Below are positions 16,929-26,065 of a stretch of DNA of 52,709 nucleotides, piece by piece (position 1 is the stretch's first letter; the number at the start of each line of letters is the position of its first letter). Below the pieces are notes generated by a model that had not been told where the DNA came from, ran no database searches, and saw only the letters and a program-made list of their open reading frames with translations. Location: assembly GCF_014646515.1 (NCBI RefSeq), contig NZ_BMNK01000004.1, positions 1-52,709 on the forward strand. Reading direction: 5' to 3'. A program made the translations under genes and the position numbers. This stretch comes from Nonomuraea glycinis (lineage in GTDB: Bacteria > Actinomycetota > Actinomycetes > Streptosporangiales > Streptosporangiaceae).

Positions 16929-19204
16929 GGGCCGGGCGGTGGGGTGGTGAGCTGGCGTTGGGGGTTCGGCTGAGTGTGGCGGGCCGCTCGGGCTGGGCTC
17001 GGCTGGCCATGATCTCCGTCGGAGTGGGACTCGGGGTGGCCATGCTGCTCATCGCCGCGACGATCCCGTCCCTGGTGGCAGCCCGCGACGCCCGGCTCGC
17101 CGCCCGCGCGGTCGTCGCGGCGGAGCCGGTGCCCCGGGGCGCCGACACGCTGCTGACGGCCGCCGTCGACTCGCACTACCGGGACCGGACGATCCACGGC
17201 CGGCTGGTGCGGCCGGAGGGTGCGCGGGCTCCGCTGCCGCCCGGTGTGACCAGGTGGCCGGCTCCCGGCGAGATGGTGGCCTCACCCGCTCTCGCCCAGC
17301 TGCTCACCGCCGAGGAGGGGGCGCTGCTGCGTGGCCGGTGGGGTGCGCGGGTGGTCGGCACGATCGGCGCGCCAGGGCTGGCCGGCCCCGGGGAGTACGC
17401 GTTCTACCTCGGCAGCGACCGGCTGACCGAGGACTCCGCCACCCGGATCCGGTCGTTCGGCACGCGGGACGCCGACGAGGGGATCGCGGCGATTCTGCTG
17501 CTGCTGGGCGCGGTCGGCCTGGTGGTGCTGCTGCTGCCGGTCGCGGTCTTCCTGGCCACCGCGGTGCGTTTCGGCGGCGAGGCCCGTGACCGGCAACTCG
17601 CCGCGCTGCGGCTGGTCGGCGCGGACGCCGCCATGACGCGCCGGATCGCCGCCGGGGAGACCTTGGCCGGCGCGCTGCTGGGGCTCGTCGCAGGTGGGCT
17701 GCTCTTCCTCGTGGCAGGCCTGCTGGCCGCCCGGTTCGTGCCGGCCGACCTGAGCTTCTACCTGGCCGATCTCCGGCCGGCCCCGGCTCTGGCGGCGCTG
17801 GTCGTGGTGCTCGTCCCGGTCGCCGCGGTGCTGGTCACGGTGTCCTCGCTGCGGCGGGTGCTGGTCGAACCGCTCGGCGTGGTCCGCCGTGGTGGTGACC
17901 GCCGTCGCCGGCTGTGGTGGCGGCTCATCCTGCCGGTGACCGGCCTCGGCCTGCTCGCTCCGATGTTCTCCGGCGGTTCCGGCCTCACGGACGGGTTCGC
18001 GTACCAGGTCATGGCGGGGGTGGCGGCGCTGCTGATCGGCGTGGCGCTGTTGCTGCCCTGGCTGGTGGCGGCGGCGGTCCGCCGGCTGGGCGGCGGTGGC
18101 GTCGCCTGGCAGCTGGCGGTACGCCGGCTGCAGCTCGACAGTGGCACGGCGGTGCGCGCCGTGTCCGGCATCGCCGTCTCGGTCGCGGCCGCGATCGCGG
18201 TGCAGGGGCTGCTGGTCGCGGTGCAGGCTCAGTACACGCAGGAGACCGGGCGGGACACCGGCCGGTTTCAGGTCGTGGTGCTGCCGCACGCCGGCACCCA
18301 GGAGCGCTGGTCGGCCTCGCTCAGCACGGCTTCCGGGGTCCGCGCGGCCGACTCCGTGGCACAGGTGACGGCCACGCCGGCGCGATCCGCCGCGCAGGCG
18401 GCCGGGACCAGGCTGAAGGTCGGCGACTGCGCCGTCTTACGGCAGCTCGCCGCGCTTGACGCCTGCGCCGACGGCGACACGTTCGTGGTCGCCGGGCCGA
18501 ACGCGGCGGTGCCCCGCGCCGGCAGCGCTTACACCCTCGGCGAACCGGGCGAGCGGGCCCCGGGGTGGACCCTGCCCGCCTCGGCCCGCACCGTCCCCGC
18601 CGTCCGGGGCGACCTGCCCCAAGCCGGGACGACCCTCCTGGTCACCCCCGCCGCGCTGCGCGGCACTCGTCCGGACCTGTCGTTCTTCGACCTTTACGTG
18701 GGCTTGGATCCCGCCGATCCCGACGCCCTCGACCGGCTCCGCAACGCCGCCGCCCAGGTCGACCCGACCGCCCAGGTCATGCTGATCCAGACGCGGACCG
18801 TGGAGGAGACGCTGGTGGGCATCCGGCAGGGGCTTCTCGTCGGAGCCACGGCGCTGCTGCTGCTCATCGGCGCGAGCATGCTGGTCAACATCGTCGAGCA
18901 ACTCCGCGAACGGCGCCGGCTGCTCGCCGTGCTCGTCGCCTTCGGCACCCCCCGGGCGACCCTGGCCGGATCGGTCCTCTACCAGATGGCCATCCCCGTA
19001 CTGCTCGGCCTGTCCTTGGCCGTCGTCACCGGCGCCGGCCTGGCGGCGATCCTGCAGGCCACCGCATCAGCCCCGATCCGGTTCGACTGGCTCGGCATCG
19101 GCGCCACCTCCGGCGCGGCCGCCCTGGTCATCCTCCTGACCACCACGGCCAGTCTGCCGCTGCTCTGGCGCCTGACCAAGCCAGGCGGACTGCGCAGCGA
19201 ATGA
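16925..19204 (+). CDS. FtsX-family ABC permease
   Basis: A 759-residue membrane protein starting at GTG 16925, overlapping the ATPase stop. The topology is that of an eight- to ten-TM actinobacterial FtsX permease. It has an N-terminal TM (AMISVGVGLGVAMLLIAA), an extracytoplasmic loop (about 55-180), three TM segments (about 185-320), a second set (about 335-430), a second extracytoplasmic part (430-620) and three final TM segments. VRFGGEARDRQLAALRLVGADAAMTRRIAAGE is the conserved coupling segment. With the ATPase it likely exports or mechanically transmits signals for a hydrophobic compound under PadR control. Confidence 0.88.
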   Translation: MRAGRWGGELALGVRLSVAGRSGWARLAMISVGVGLGVAMLLIAATIPSLVAARDARLAARAVVAAEPVPRGADTLLTAAVDSHYRDRTIHGRLVRPEGARAPLPPGVTRWPAPGEMVASPALAQLLTAEEGALLRGRWGARVVGTIGAPGLAGPGEYAFYLGSDRLTEDSATRIRSFGTRDADEGIAAILLLLGAVGLVVLLLPVAVFLATAVRFGGEARDRQLAALRLVGADAAMTRRIAAGETLAGALLGLVAGGLLFLVAGLLAARFVPADLSFYLADLRPAPALAALVVVLVPVAAVLVTVSSLRRVLVEPLGVVRRGGDRRRRLWWRLILPVTGLGLLAPMFSGGSGLTDGFAYQVMAGVAALLIGVALLLPWLVAAAVRRLGGGGVAWQLAVRRLQLDSGTAVRAVSGIAVSVAAAIAVQGLLVAVQAQYTQETGRDTGRFQVVVLPHAGTQERWSASLSTASGVRAADSVAQVTATPARSAAQAAGTRLKVGDCAVLRQLAALDACADGDTFVVAGPNAAVPRAGSAYTLGEPGERAPGWTLPASARTVPAVRGDLPQAGTTLLVTPAALRGTRPDLSFFDLYVGLDPADPDALDRLRNAAAQVDPTAQVMLIQTRTVEETLVGIRQGLLVGATALLLLIGASMLVNIVEQLRERRRLLAVLVAFGTPRATLAGSVLYQMAIPVLLGLSLAVVTGAGLAAILQATASAPIRFDWLGIGATSGAAALVILLTTTASLPLLWRLTKPGGLRSE

Positions 19205-19236
19205 GATCCCATCCCTGACCGATCAGGAAGACACAC

Positions 19237-19716
19237 ATGAACACTCCCGGACGTCCCCGCACCATGACGATCGCCGCGGCCCTTCTGGTCGTCCAGGCGG
19301 CCCTCGAACTCACCGACCTCGCCTTATCGTTCGCGCTCCGCGATGTCCTGGGCGGGGAGATGACCGCCGACGCGCTCGCCAAGCAACTCTCCGAGGGGCC
19401 CACGAACATCTCCTGGCTCGGCGTCGCCACCTCGGTGCTGATGTCGGCGATCTTCGTCGTCCTGGCCGCGGTGGTGCTCCGGGGCAGCACCACCGCCCGT
19501 GTCGCCGCCTGGGTGTTCGCCGGCCTCGGCCTGCTCGGCTTCGTGGCCGGCGCCCTGTTCAGCACCCCGGCGCCGGCGAATCCGTCGGTGCCCGGCTGGT
19601 ACCTGGAGTACAGCGGGCTCGCCTCCGCGCTGACACTGGCGGCCTATGTCGCGATCATCGTGCTGCTGGCGCCGCGCCCCGCCGGCTTCGCCAGGCGTCC
19701 CGTGCCCGCAGGCTGA
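19237..19716 (+). CDS. Small membrane protein, unknown function
   Basis: A 159-residue protein with four predicted TM helices (about 10-30, 58-80, 87-107 and 128-148), separated by a short acidic loop (GGEMTADALAKQLSEGPTN). It lies 32 bp after the FtsX permease on the same strand, so it is probably in the PadR operon. A ribosome-binding-like sequence (CAGGAAG, 19224-19230) precedes ATG 19237. No catalytic motif is visible. The layout resembles the DUF2569/'DoxX-like' small actinobacterial membrane proteins, but I do not assign it. Confidence 0.75.
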   Translation: MNTPGRPRTMTIAAALLVVQAALELTDLALSFALRDVLGGEMTADALAKQLSEGPTNISWLGVATSVLMSAIFVVLAAVVLRGSTTARVAAWVFAGLGLLGFVAGALFSTPAPANPSVPGWYLEYSGLASALTLAAYVAIIVLLAPRPAGFARRPVPAG

Positions 19717-19799
19717 CTCGAACAGCGGGGAGGAGACCCGCGTACGACATCACCGACGATCAGCCGTCACCCGATGAGGTCGGGACGGCGTGCTTCCGG

Positions 19800-20201
19800 T
19801 CAGACGCCGGCCACGGAGCTGCGCCGTTCCATCATCACGACATCGCGCCATACGCCGTAGTGCCGGCCGATTCGCTCACGGACGCTCACCACGCGGAACC
19901 CAAACGCCTGGTGCAGGGACAGGCTGGCGGCGTTGTCCGGGAAGATCCCGGTCTGAATCGTCCACACGTTCGCGTCCTCGCTGCCGGTCACGAAGGCCGA
20001 CAGCAACGCCCTGCCGATGCCGTGGGCCTGGCAGCCCGGATGGACGTAGATGCTGTGCTCGACCACCCCGGCGTACACCGGACGGGCCGACACCGCCGAG
20101 GCGGCCACCCACCCGAGGACCTGGCCGGTGCCGGTGTCGCAGGCCACGTACCGCAGATGCGGCAGCCTGGCCGTCGTGAAGCCCGCCCAGTCCGGCCTCA
20201 T
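19800..20201 (-). CDS. GNAT-family N-acetyltransferase, possibly short at N-terminus
   Basis: The 133-residue protein resembles the phosphinothricin/amino-acid N-acetyltransferase branch of GNAT. Acetyl-CoA-binding motif A is VHPGCQAHGIGRALLSAF, preceded by VVEHSIYV. Later motif B residues are SLSLHQAFGFRVV. These enzymes usually have about 165-175 residues. Roughly 35-40 N-terminal residues (helix alpha1 and the first strand) are not found upstream of ATG 20201 in any frame. Either a trimmed variant or a 5'-truncated gene. Confidence 0.75.
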   Translation of the reverse strand: MRPDWAGFTTARLPHLRYVACDTGTGQVLGWVAASAVSARPVYAGVVEHSIYVHPGCQAHGIGRALLSAFVTGSEDANVWTIQTGIFPDNAASLSLHQAFGFRVVSVRERIGRHYGVWRDVVMMERRSSVAGV

Positions 20202-20364
20202 GCGCCATGGCGCTGCTCCTTCACTCGCAGGTGGGCACGGCCGGCGCCGGATGGCCCATGACGACGTCGGCGGCGGTCGGGAAACAGCTCACGCTGGCCT
20301 CGTTGATCCGGTAAAAGCTTGAGGTGCCCTGGCCGTTCAATGAGCAAACCCCGTACGGGCGTGG

Positions 20365-21042
20365 TCAGGCAGGGTCCTCGGGTGCGTCGGCGATGCGGTA
20401 GCCGACGCCGGGGGTGGTGGTGATGACGCGGGGATCGCCGAGTTTGCGGCGTAGTCGGCTGATGGTGACGGTGACGGTGTTGGTGAGCGGGTCGGCGTAC
20501 TCGTCCCAGACCTGTTCGAGGAGGTCCTCGGCGCTGAGGAAGGCGGGGGTGGCGCTCAGCAGGGCTTCCAGAAGGGCGAACTCCTTGACCGACAGGTCCA
20601 GGTGGCGGCCGTCGCGGGTGGCGACCCGTCGTACGGGATCGAGTTCGATGCCCGCCGCGCGCAGGACGCGCGCGCGGGCGGCGGGCCGGCGGCGGGCCAG
20701 CGCGCGGATGCGCAGGACGAGCTCGGGGAAGTGGAACGGCTTGGCGAGGTAGTCGTCGGCGCCCAGCGCCAGGCCGCTGACCCGGTCGCCGGGCGCGCCG
20801 GCGGCGGTCAGCATCAGGACCATCACCCGCTGGTCGTGTTCGGTGATCATCTGGCAGAGGGTGTCGCCGTGGATGCCCGGCAGGTCGCGGTCGAGGACGA
20901 TCACGTCGTAGGGGTTGAGGTCGAGCTTGGCCGCGGCCTCCAGCCCGTCGTGCGCCACGTCCACGGCCATGCCCTGGTCGCGCAGCCCTTCGGCCAGGAC
21001 GGCGGCCAGAGCGCGGGCGTCCTCCGCCACCAGCACCCTCAC
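20365..21042 (-). CDS. OmpR-family response regulator
   Basis: A 225-residue response regulator. The receiver domain (1-115) has the acidic pocket Glu7/Asp8, phospho-acceptor Asp51 in VIVLDRDLPG, Thr in MLTAAG and Lys in LAKPF. The C-terminal OmpR/PhoB winged helix (about 128-220) holds LSVKEFALLEALLSATPAFLSAEDLLEQVWD and TVTISRLRRKLGDPRVI. It is followed 49 bp later in the same orientation by a sensor kinase gene's end, so the transcription order is kinase... the regulator lying downstream of the kinase gene. The divergent ABC operon at 22315 is the likely target. Confidence 0.93.
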   Translation of the reverse strand: MRVLVAEDARALAAVLAEGLRDQGMAVDVAHDGLEAAAKLDLNPYDVIVLDRDLPGIHGDTLCQMITEHDQRVMVLMLTAAGAPGDRVSGLALGADDYLAKPFHFPELVLRIRALARRRPAARARVLRAAGIELDPVRRVATRDGRHLDLSVKEFALLEALLSATPAFLSAEDLLEQVWDEYADPLTNTVTVTISRLRRKLGDPRVITTTPGVGYRIADAPEDPA

Positions 21043-21091
21043 GCTCGAACCTCCGCCCCCGGGGCTGACGGAACCTCCGTCACGAAACCCC

Positions 21092-22225
21092 TCATGCCAG
21101 AACCTCCGCCGGTGGCAGCGTGACGGCGACCCGGAGGCCGCCTTCCGGCCGGGCGCGCAGGTCCACGTCGCCGCCGTGCGCGGTGGCGATGGCGGCGACG
21201 ATCGACAGGCCCAGCCCGGAGCCGGTGTCGGAGCCGGTGCGATCCGCGGCGAGCCGCTGGAACGGCTCGGCCAGCCGCGCCACCTGCGCCTGGTCGAGCA
21301 CGCGCCCGCCGGTCTCCACGACGAGCAGCGCGCCCGAGGTGACGGTGACCTTGATCCAGCCGTGCTCGTGGTTGTGCACGATGGCGTTGTCGATCACGTT
21401 GCCGACCATGCGGGACAGCAGCGTCGCGCTGCCCCGGGTCCAGGCGTCATCGAGCTCGTCGTGGACGGTGAGGTCCTTGGCGGCGAGGTCGGCGGCCCTG
21501 GCGTCCAGGGCGGCCGCCACCAGGCGCCCGAGCGAGACCTCCTGCCGGTCGACGAGAGCGCCGTGCTGGGCGCGGGCGAGGGTGAGGAAGCCCTCCAGGA
21601 GGCGGTCGACCTGGTCGAGCTCGGTGCGCAGCCGGTCGGCCAGGGCGACGGTCGGTACGGGCACCGGGCCGGGCTTGGCGATGGCCACGTCAAGGGACGC
21701 CCGCATGGTGGCCAGCGGGGTGCGCAGTTCGTGGGAGGCGTCGGCGACGAACCGGCGTTGCGCGGCGAAGGCGCCCTCCAGCCGGCCGAGCAGGTCGTCG
21801 ATGGTGTCGGCGAGATCCTTCACCTCGTCGGCCGGGCCCGGCACCGCCAGCCGCGCGTGCAGGTTGTCGGCGGAGATCCGGCGGGTGGCGTCGGTGATCG
21901 TCCGCAACGGGAGCAGCACCCGGCCCGCGATGAGGTGGCCCAGCACGGGTGACAGCACGGCCACGACGGCGAGGGCGACCGCCGAGCCGATCAGGATCTG
22001 GCGGAACTGAGCCTCCCGCGCCTCCAACAACTGTGCGATGAGCGCCTGCGCGGTGGCGTCGGCAGGCCCGCCCGGTGGCTGCCCGGCGGGCGCGCTCTCG
22101 CTGATCCGCGTCCCGCTCAGGCCGATGAGGTTGCTGATGACCAGCAGCCCGACGGCGGAGGCGAGGAACACACCCGCGTACAAGAGGGTGAAGCGCCACC
22201 GTACGGTGGCCAGGCGTCGCGGCAT
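21092..22225 (-). CDS. Sensor histidine kinase
   Basis: From ATG 22225 (MPRRLATVRWRFTLLYAGVF) the protein has 377 residues. Longer upstream frames enter the ABC promoter. It has two TM segments (about 12-32 and 78-98) with a short extracytoplasmic loop, a HAMP linker (PLRTITDATRRISADNLHARL) and an H-box ASHELRTPLATMR. The N-box is NVIDNAIVHNHEHG and the G2 box is GSGLGLSIVAAIATAHGG. The G1 region is VVETGGRVLDQ rather than the usual D-x-G-x-G: Asp is replaced by Glu-Thr-Gly-Gly, an oddity that may lower ATP binding. It pairs with the response regulator immediately downstream. Confidence 0.92.
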   Translation of the reverse strand: MPRRLATVRWRFTLLYAGVFLASAVGLLVISNLIGLSGTRISESAPAGQPPGGPADATAQALIAQLLEAREAQFRQILIGSAVALAVVAVLSPVLGHLIAGRVLLPLRTITDATRRISADNLHARLAVPGPADEVKDLADTIDDLLGRLEGAFAAQRRFVADASHELRTPLATMRASLDVAIAKPGPVPVPTVALADRLRTELDQVDRLLEGFLTLARAQHGALVDRQEVSLGRLVAAALDARAADLAAKDLTVHDELDDAWTRGSATLLSRMVGNVIDNAIVHNHEHGWIKVTVTSGALLVVETGGRVLDQAQVARLAEPFQRLAADRTGSDTGSGLGLSIVAAIATAHGGDVDLRARPEGGLRVAVTLPPAEVLA

Positions 22226-22314
22226 CGATCTCCCCCAAGAGTGCAGGACTCCAGGATGCCGTGCCGGACCTAACAGCGGTGTGACAGCCCTTGTTCGGCC
22301 CACGTAAGGGGCAT

Positions 22315-23247
22315 ATGCGTACAACCGATCCCATGCAAGCAACCATCGAAGTGTCCGGGCTGCGCAAGCGGTTCGGCCCGACCCTGGCGCTGGACGGCAT
22401 GTCCTTCACCGTCCGGCCGGGGCAGGTCACCGGGTTCGTCGGGCCCAACGGCGCGGGCAAGTCCACCACCATGCGGGTGATCCTCGGCCTGGACGCCGCC
22501 GACGAGGGGCACGCCCTGGTCGGCGGACGGCCGTACACGAGCCTGCGCACGCCCCTGCGCCACATCGGCGCGCTGCTGGACGCGGCGGCGCTGCAGCCGA
22601 GCCGCAGCGCGCGCGACCATCTGCGGTGGCTGGCCCACTCCCAGAAGCTGGCCGTCCGGCGGGTGGACGAGGTGATCGAGCAAGTCGGGCTGACCTCGGT
22701 GGCCCGCCGCAGGACGGGCGGTTTCTCGCTCGGCATGCGGCAGCGGCTGGGGATCGCCGCGGCGCTGCTCGGTGACCCGCCGGTGCTGATGCTGGACGAG
22801 CCGGTCAACGGGCTCGACCCCGAGGGCATCGTGTGGATCCGCGGCCTCCTGCGCTCGCTGGCCGGCGAAGGACGCGCGGTGCTGATCTCCAGTCATCTGA
22901 TGAGCGAGCTGGAAGACGCCGCCGACCGGCTCGTTGTGGTCGGGCGTGGCCGGGTCATCGCCGACACCGGCGTGGCCGAGCTGATCGCCGCCGCCGCCGG
23001 TGGCAGGGTCACGCTCCGCACGACGGCGCCGGAGCGCGCGCGGGCGGCGCTGGCCCACGCGAGCGCCGCCGTGACCGTCACCGGACCGGACACGCTCGTC
23101 GTCGCGGGGCTGCCCGCCGAGCGGGTCGTGGCCCTGCTCACCGCGGGCGGGGTGGCGTTCGCCGAGGTGGCCGCCCACCGCGTGACGCTGGAGCAGGCGT
23201 ACCTGGAGCTCACCAGGGACGCGGCCGAGTTCCGGGGCACGGCGTGA
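22315..23247 (+). CDS. ABC-2 type transporter ATPase
   Basis: The 310-residue ATPase has Walker A GPNGAGKSTT, Q-loop, signature FSLGMRQRLGIAAALL, Walker B VLMLDEPVNGLDP and H-loop LISSHLMSELE, the DrrA/CcmA/BcrA pattern. The C-terminal 80 residues form the usual regulatory extension. ATG 22315 follows AAGGGG closely; ATG 22333 (MQATIEVSGL) is an alternative. The 3' end overlaps the permease by GTGA. It is divergent from a two-component system, as in lantibiotic and bacitracin immunity loci. Confidence 0.92.
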   Translation: MRTTDPMQATIEVSGLRKRFGPTLALDGMSFTVRPGQVTGFVGPNGAGKSTTMRVILGLDAADEGHALVGGRPYTSLRTPLRHIGALLDAAALQPSRSARDHLRWLAHSQKLAVRRVDEVIEQVGLTSVARRRTGGFSLGMRQRLGIAAALLGDPPVLMLDEPVNGLDPEGIVWIRGLLRSLAGEGRAVLISSHLMSELEDAADRLVVVGRGRVIADTGVAELIAAAAGGRVTLRTTAPERARAALAHASAAVTVTGPDTLVVAGLPAERVVALLTAGGVAFAEVAAHRVTLEQAYLELTRDAAEFRGTA

Positions 23248-24758
23248 GGGCGGTGCGCGCGGAGTGGACGAAGTTCAGGACGGTACGCGGCTGGGTGCTC
23301 GCCCTGGCCGCGGCGGCGCTGGTCATCGTGCTGCTCGGCCTGTCGTCCGCCTCGGGCAGCCTCGCGTCGTGCGGCGCCGGTCCCGTGGAGAGCGCCTGTC
23401 CCGCGGTTCCCGTGGGGCCGGGCGGGGAGGCCGTGGAGGACAAGTTCTTCTTCGTTCACCGGGCGCTGGCCGGGGACGGCGGCATCACCGCCCGCCTGAC
23501 CTCCATGACCGGCGAGATCCGCAAACCCGACGTCACCCCCGGGGTCCGTAATGTCGTCGCGGGGCTCGTACCGTGGGCGAAGGCCGGAGTCATGGTCAAG
23601 GAGAGCACGAAGCAGGGCTCGGCGTACGCGGCGGTGCTGGTCACCGGGGCGCACGGGACGCGGATGCAGCACGACTTCACCCACGACGTGGCCGGGCGTC
23701 CGGGCGGCGTGTCGCGGGACGCGCCGCGCTGGCTGCGGCTGACCCGCTCCGGCGACACCCTCATCGGGTACGAGTCCGCCGACGGCACGAACTGGGCCGA
23801 GGTCGGCACCGCTCGCCTGACCGGGCTGCCGGCCACGGTCGAGATCGGGCTCTTCGCCGCCTCCCCCGGCGATCTGACGGTGACCCAGGGGGATCTCGGC
23901 GGATCCGTCTCGGCCTCGCGCTTCACCGAGGCCACCGCCGTCTTCGACCAGGTCGCCCTGTCAGGCGAGACGTCCGGCGGGTGGCGCGATGACGACATCG
24001 GCGCCACGAAGGCGCCCGACGGGTCCGCCCACCATCCGGGCCGCGCCGGCCGCTCCGGCGGCACGTTCAGCGTCACCGGGGTGGGCGACATCGCGCCGTC
24101 CATCGAGGGGCAGACCGTCGAGCGCACGCTCACCGGGGTGCTGACCGGCCTGATCGTGGTGATCGTGGTGGCGGTCATGTTCATCACCGCCGAGTACCGG
24201 AACGGGCTCATCCGCACCACCCTGCTCGCCGTCCCGGGCCGTGGCCGGATGCTGGTGGCCAAGGCCGTCACGATCGCCGGAGTCACCTTCGCCGCCGGGC
24301 TCGCCGCCACCTGGATCACCCTCACGTTCGGCACCCGGATCCTGCGCGCCAACGGCAACCAGATCCTTCCGGTGTCCCAGCTCACCGAGGTGCGGGTGGT
24401 CGTCGGCATGGCGGCGCTGCTCGCCGTCGCCGCGGTGCTCGCCCTCGCCCTGGGCGCGCTGCTTCGGCGCGCGGTCGGCGCGGTCATCGCGACCGTGCTG
24501 CTGCTCGTGGTCCCGCACGTCCTGGCGACCACCTCCGTGCTGCCCGACGCGGCCGCGCGTTGGCTGCTCAGCGTGACTCCGGCCGCGGGCTTCGCGATCC
24601 AGCAGAGCATCCCCGAGTACGCCCACGTGCTCGGGCACTACGCGCCGCTCGCCGGGTTCTACCCATTGGCGCCGTGGGCCGGGTTCGCCGTGCTGTGCGG
24701 CTACGCGGCGCTGGCCCTCGGCCTGGCCGTCGTCCAGCTGCGCCGGAGGGACGCATGA
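23244..24758 (+). CDS. ABC-2 permease with lectin-like extracytoplasmic domain
   Basis: A 504-residue permease starting at GTG 23244. TM1 (about 13-35: GWVLALAAAALVIVLLGLSSA) is followed by a 250-residue insert and then five TM segments (about 300-500). The insert contains VRNVVAGLVPWAKAGVMVKES, GSAYAAVLVTG, WLRLTRSGDTLIGYESADGTNWAEVG and ATVEIGLFAAS. This order is that of DUF1349/concanavalin A-like jelly-roll domains. ABC-2 permeases of this kind normally have a short loop there. The start AVRAEWTKFRTVRGW is the standard entry of Gram-positive ABC-2 immunity permeases. It forms a heterodimer with the next gene, I infer. Confidence 0.85.
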   Translation: MRAVRAEWTKFRTVRGWVLALAAAALVIVLLGLSSASGSLASCGAGPVESACPAVPVGPGGEAVEDKFFFVHRALAGDGGITARLTSMTGEIRKPDVTPGVRNVVAGLVPWAKAGVMVKESTKQGSAYAAVLVTGAHGTRMQHDFTHDVAGRPGGVSRDAPRWLRLTRSGDTLIGYESADGTNWAEVGTARLTGLPATVEIGLFAASPGDLTVTQGDLGGSVSASRFTEATAVFDQVALSGETSGGWRDDDIGATKAPDGSAHHPGRAGRSGGTFSVTGVGDIAPSIEGQTVERTLTGVLTGLIVVIVVAVMFITAEYRNGLIRTTLLAVPGRGRMLVAKAVTIAGVTFAAGLAATWITLTFGTRILRANGNQILPVSQLTEVRVVVGMAALLAVAAVLALALGALLRRAVGAVIATVLLLVVPHVLATTSVLPDAAARWLLSVTPAAGFAIQQSIPEYAHVLGHYAPLAGFYPLAPWAGFAVLCGYAALALGLAVVQLRRRDA

Positions 24759-25516
24759 TGCGATACCTGCACGCGGAATGGACGAAACTTCGCACCCTGC
24801 CCAGTACCGGCCGGCTTCTGCTCGCTCTGGTCGCGGTCACCGTCGCCGTGAGCGTCGCGGCGGCCACCGTCGTGTCCTGCGCCTCGGCCGGCTGCGGCTA
24901 CGACCCCGCCAAGATCAGCCTTTTCGGGATTCAGGCGGGTCAGGCGGTCGTCGCCGTCCTGGCGGTGGGGGCGATCAGCGGCGAGTTCGGCACCGGCCTC
25001 ATCCGCACCACCCTGGCCGCGATGCCGAACCGGATCGCCGTCCTGGCCGTGAAGGCCGTCCTGCTCACCGGGCTGACACTGGCCGCAGGCGGCCTCGCCG
25101 TGCTCGGGTCCGCCCTGGCCGGGCAGCGCATCCTGCTCGGCAACGGCTTCCCCCCGGCCCGGCTGGCCTTCGACGGGCCGATGGTGCGCGCCGCCGTCGG
25201 CTCGGTCCTCTACCTCGCGCTGGTCGCCCTGCTCAGCCTGGGCATCGCCACCGCCGTACGGGACTCCGCGGCCGCCATCGGCGTCGTCCTCGGCCTGCTC
25301 TACCTCTTTCCCGCCGTCATCCTCATGATTCCCGACCCGGACCTCGCCACCTTGCTGTGGCAGATCTCCCCGACGACCGCCGGGCTCACCATCCAGGCGA
25401 CCACTCAGCTGTCCGGTCTGCCCCTCAGCCCGTGGGCCGGCCTGGGCGTCCTGGCGGCATGGGCCGGCGCGGCCCTCGTGACCGGCGGGCTGCTGCTGCG
25501 GGCACGGGACGCGTGA
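24755..25516 (+). CDS. ABC-2 type permease
   Basis: The 253-residue permease starts at ATG 24755 (ATGATG, overlapping the previous stop). It begins RYLHAEWTKLRTLPSTGRLLLALVAV, like its upstream partner, and has six TM segments. EFGTGLIRTTLAAMPNR matches the coupling segment EYRNGLIRTTLLAVPGR of the other permease, so the two are paralogues. It lacks the large extracytoplasmic insert. It is the last gene of the ATPase-permease-permease operon, probably exporting a peptide or lipid-active compound. Confidence 0.9.
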   Translation: MMRYLHAEWTKLRTLPSTGRLLLALVAVTVAVSVAAATVVSCASAGCGYDPAKISLFGIQAGQAVVAVLAVGAISGEFGTGLIRTTLAAMPNRIAVLAVKAVLLTGLTLAAGGLAVLGSALAGQRILLGNGFPPARLAFDGPMVRAAVGSVLYLALVALLSLGIATAVRDSAAAIGVVLGLLYLFPAVILMIPDPDLATLLWQISPTTAGLTIQATTQLSGLPLSPWAGLGVLAAWAGAALVTGGLLLRARDA

Positions 25517-25612
25517 CAGGTCAGCGGCTGAAGGAGCGGCGCGGGTCGTCGTCGATCCGCACCTCTTCACGAGCCGGTCCAGCGCAGCGTGGTGATACCA
25601 GCCGCGAAGGGC

Positions 25613-26047
25613 TCACCCAGGCTCTGCCGCTAACCCGGTGAGCCCCATGCGAAGGCCCACGTGTGGAAGCGGGTTTTCTTCCTGAAGGGTCACGCCGTCC
25701 CAACACGCGGCGGCCATCACCTCGTCAAGCAGGCGCAGCGACGCCTGACGCTCCTCGATCTCGCCGATCAGCCGTGCCCGCACCGTTTCCAGCTCCCCGG
25801 TCAACTCCCCGGACAGCACGACCCCTTCGGCGTCGCGGCACGCAGCGGGCAGCACCTCGGCGACTTTGGTGCTGGACAGGCCCGCCGCGTACAGCAGTTG
25901 GATGCAGCCGACCACGTCCACGGCGGCCTTTGTGTACTCGCGGTAGCCGTTGGCGGCCCGCGCCGGCACCAAGAGGCCCTGCTCCTCGTAATAGCGCAGC
26001 GCCCGCACGCTCACGCCGGTGCGCCGCGCCAGCTCACCGATGTGCAT
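25613..26047 (-). CDS. MerR-family regulator
   Basis: The 144-residue protein starts at ATG 26047 (MHIGELARRTGVSVRALRYYEEQGLLVPAR), the canonical MerR wHTH. An additional N-terminal extension in the open frame is not MerR-like and enters the promoter. The dimerisation helix and the C-terminal half (GELETVRARLIGEIEERQASLRLLDEVM) follow. No metal-binding Cys pattern is present (single Cys residues only), so it belongs with the drug- or stress-sensing MerR proteins. It is divergent from the NmrA-like reductase, with a perfect palindrome inside a long-spacer promoter. Confidence 0.9.
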   Translation of the reverse strand: MHIGELARRTGVSVRALRYYEEQGLLVPARAANGYREYTKAAVDVVGCIQLLYAAGLSSTKVAEVLPAACRDAEGVVLSGELTGELETVRARLIGEIEERQASLRLLDEVMAAACWDGVTLQEENPLPHVGLRMGLTGLAAEPG

Positions 26048-26065
26048 GCTCAGGATTCTAGGCGC

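Noticed and set aside
20202..20340. Short minus-strand frame (INEASVSCFPTAADVVMGH) upstream of the GNAT gene
   Set aside because: It is not in frame with the GNAT gene and has no clear start; it could be a fragment, but I cannot support it as a gene.
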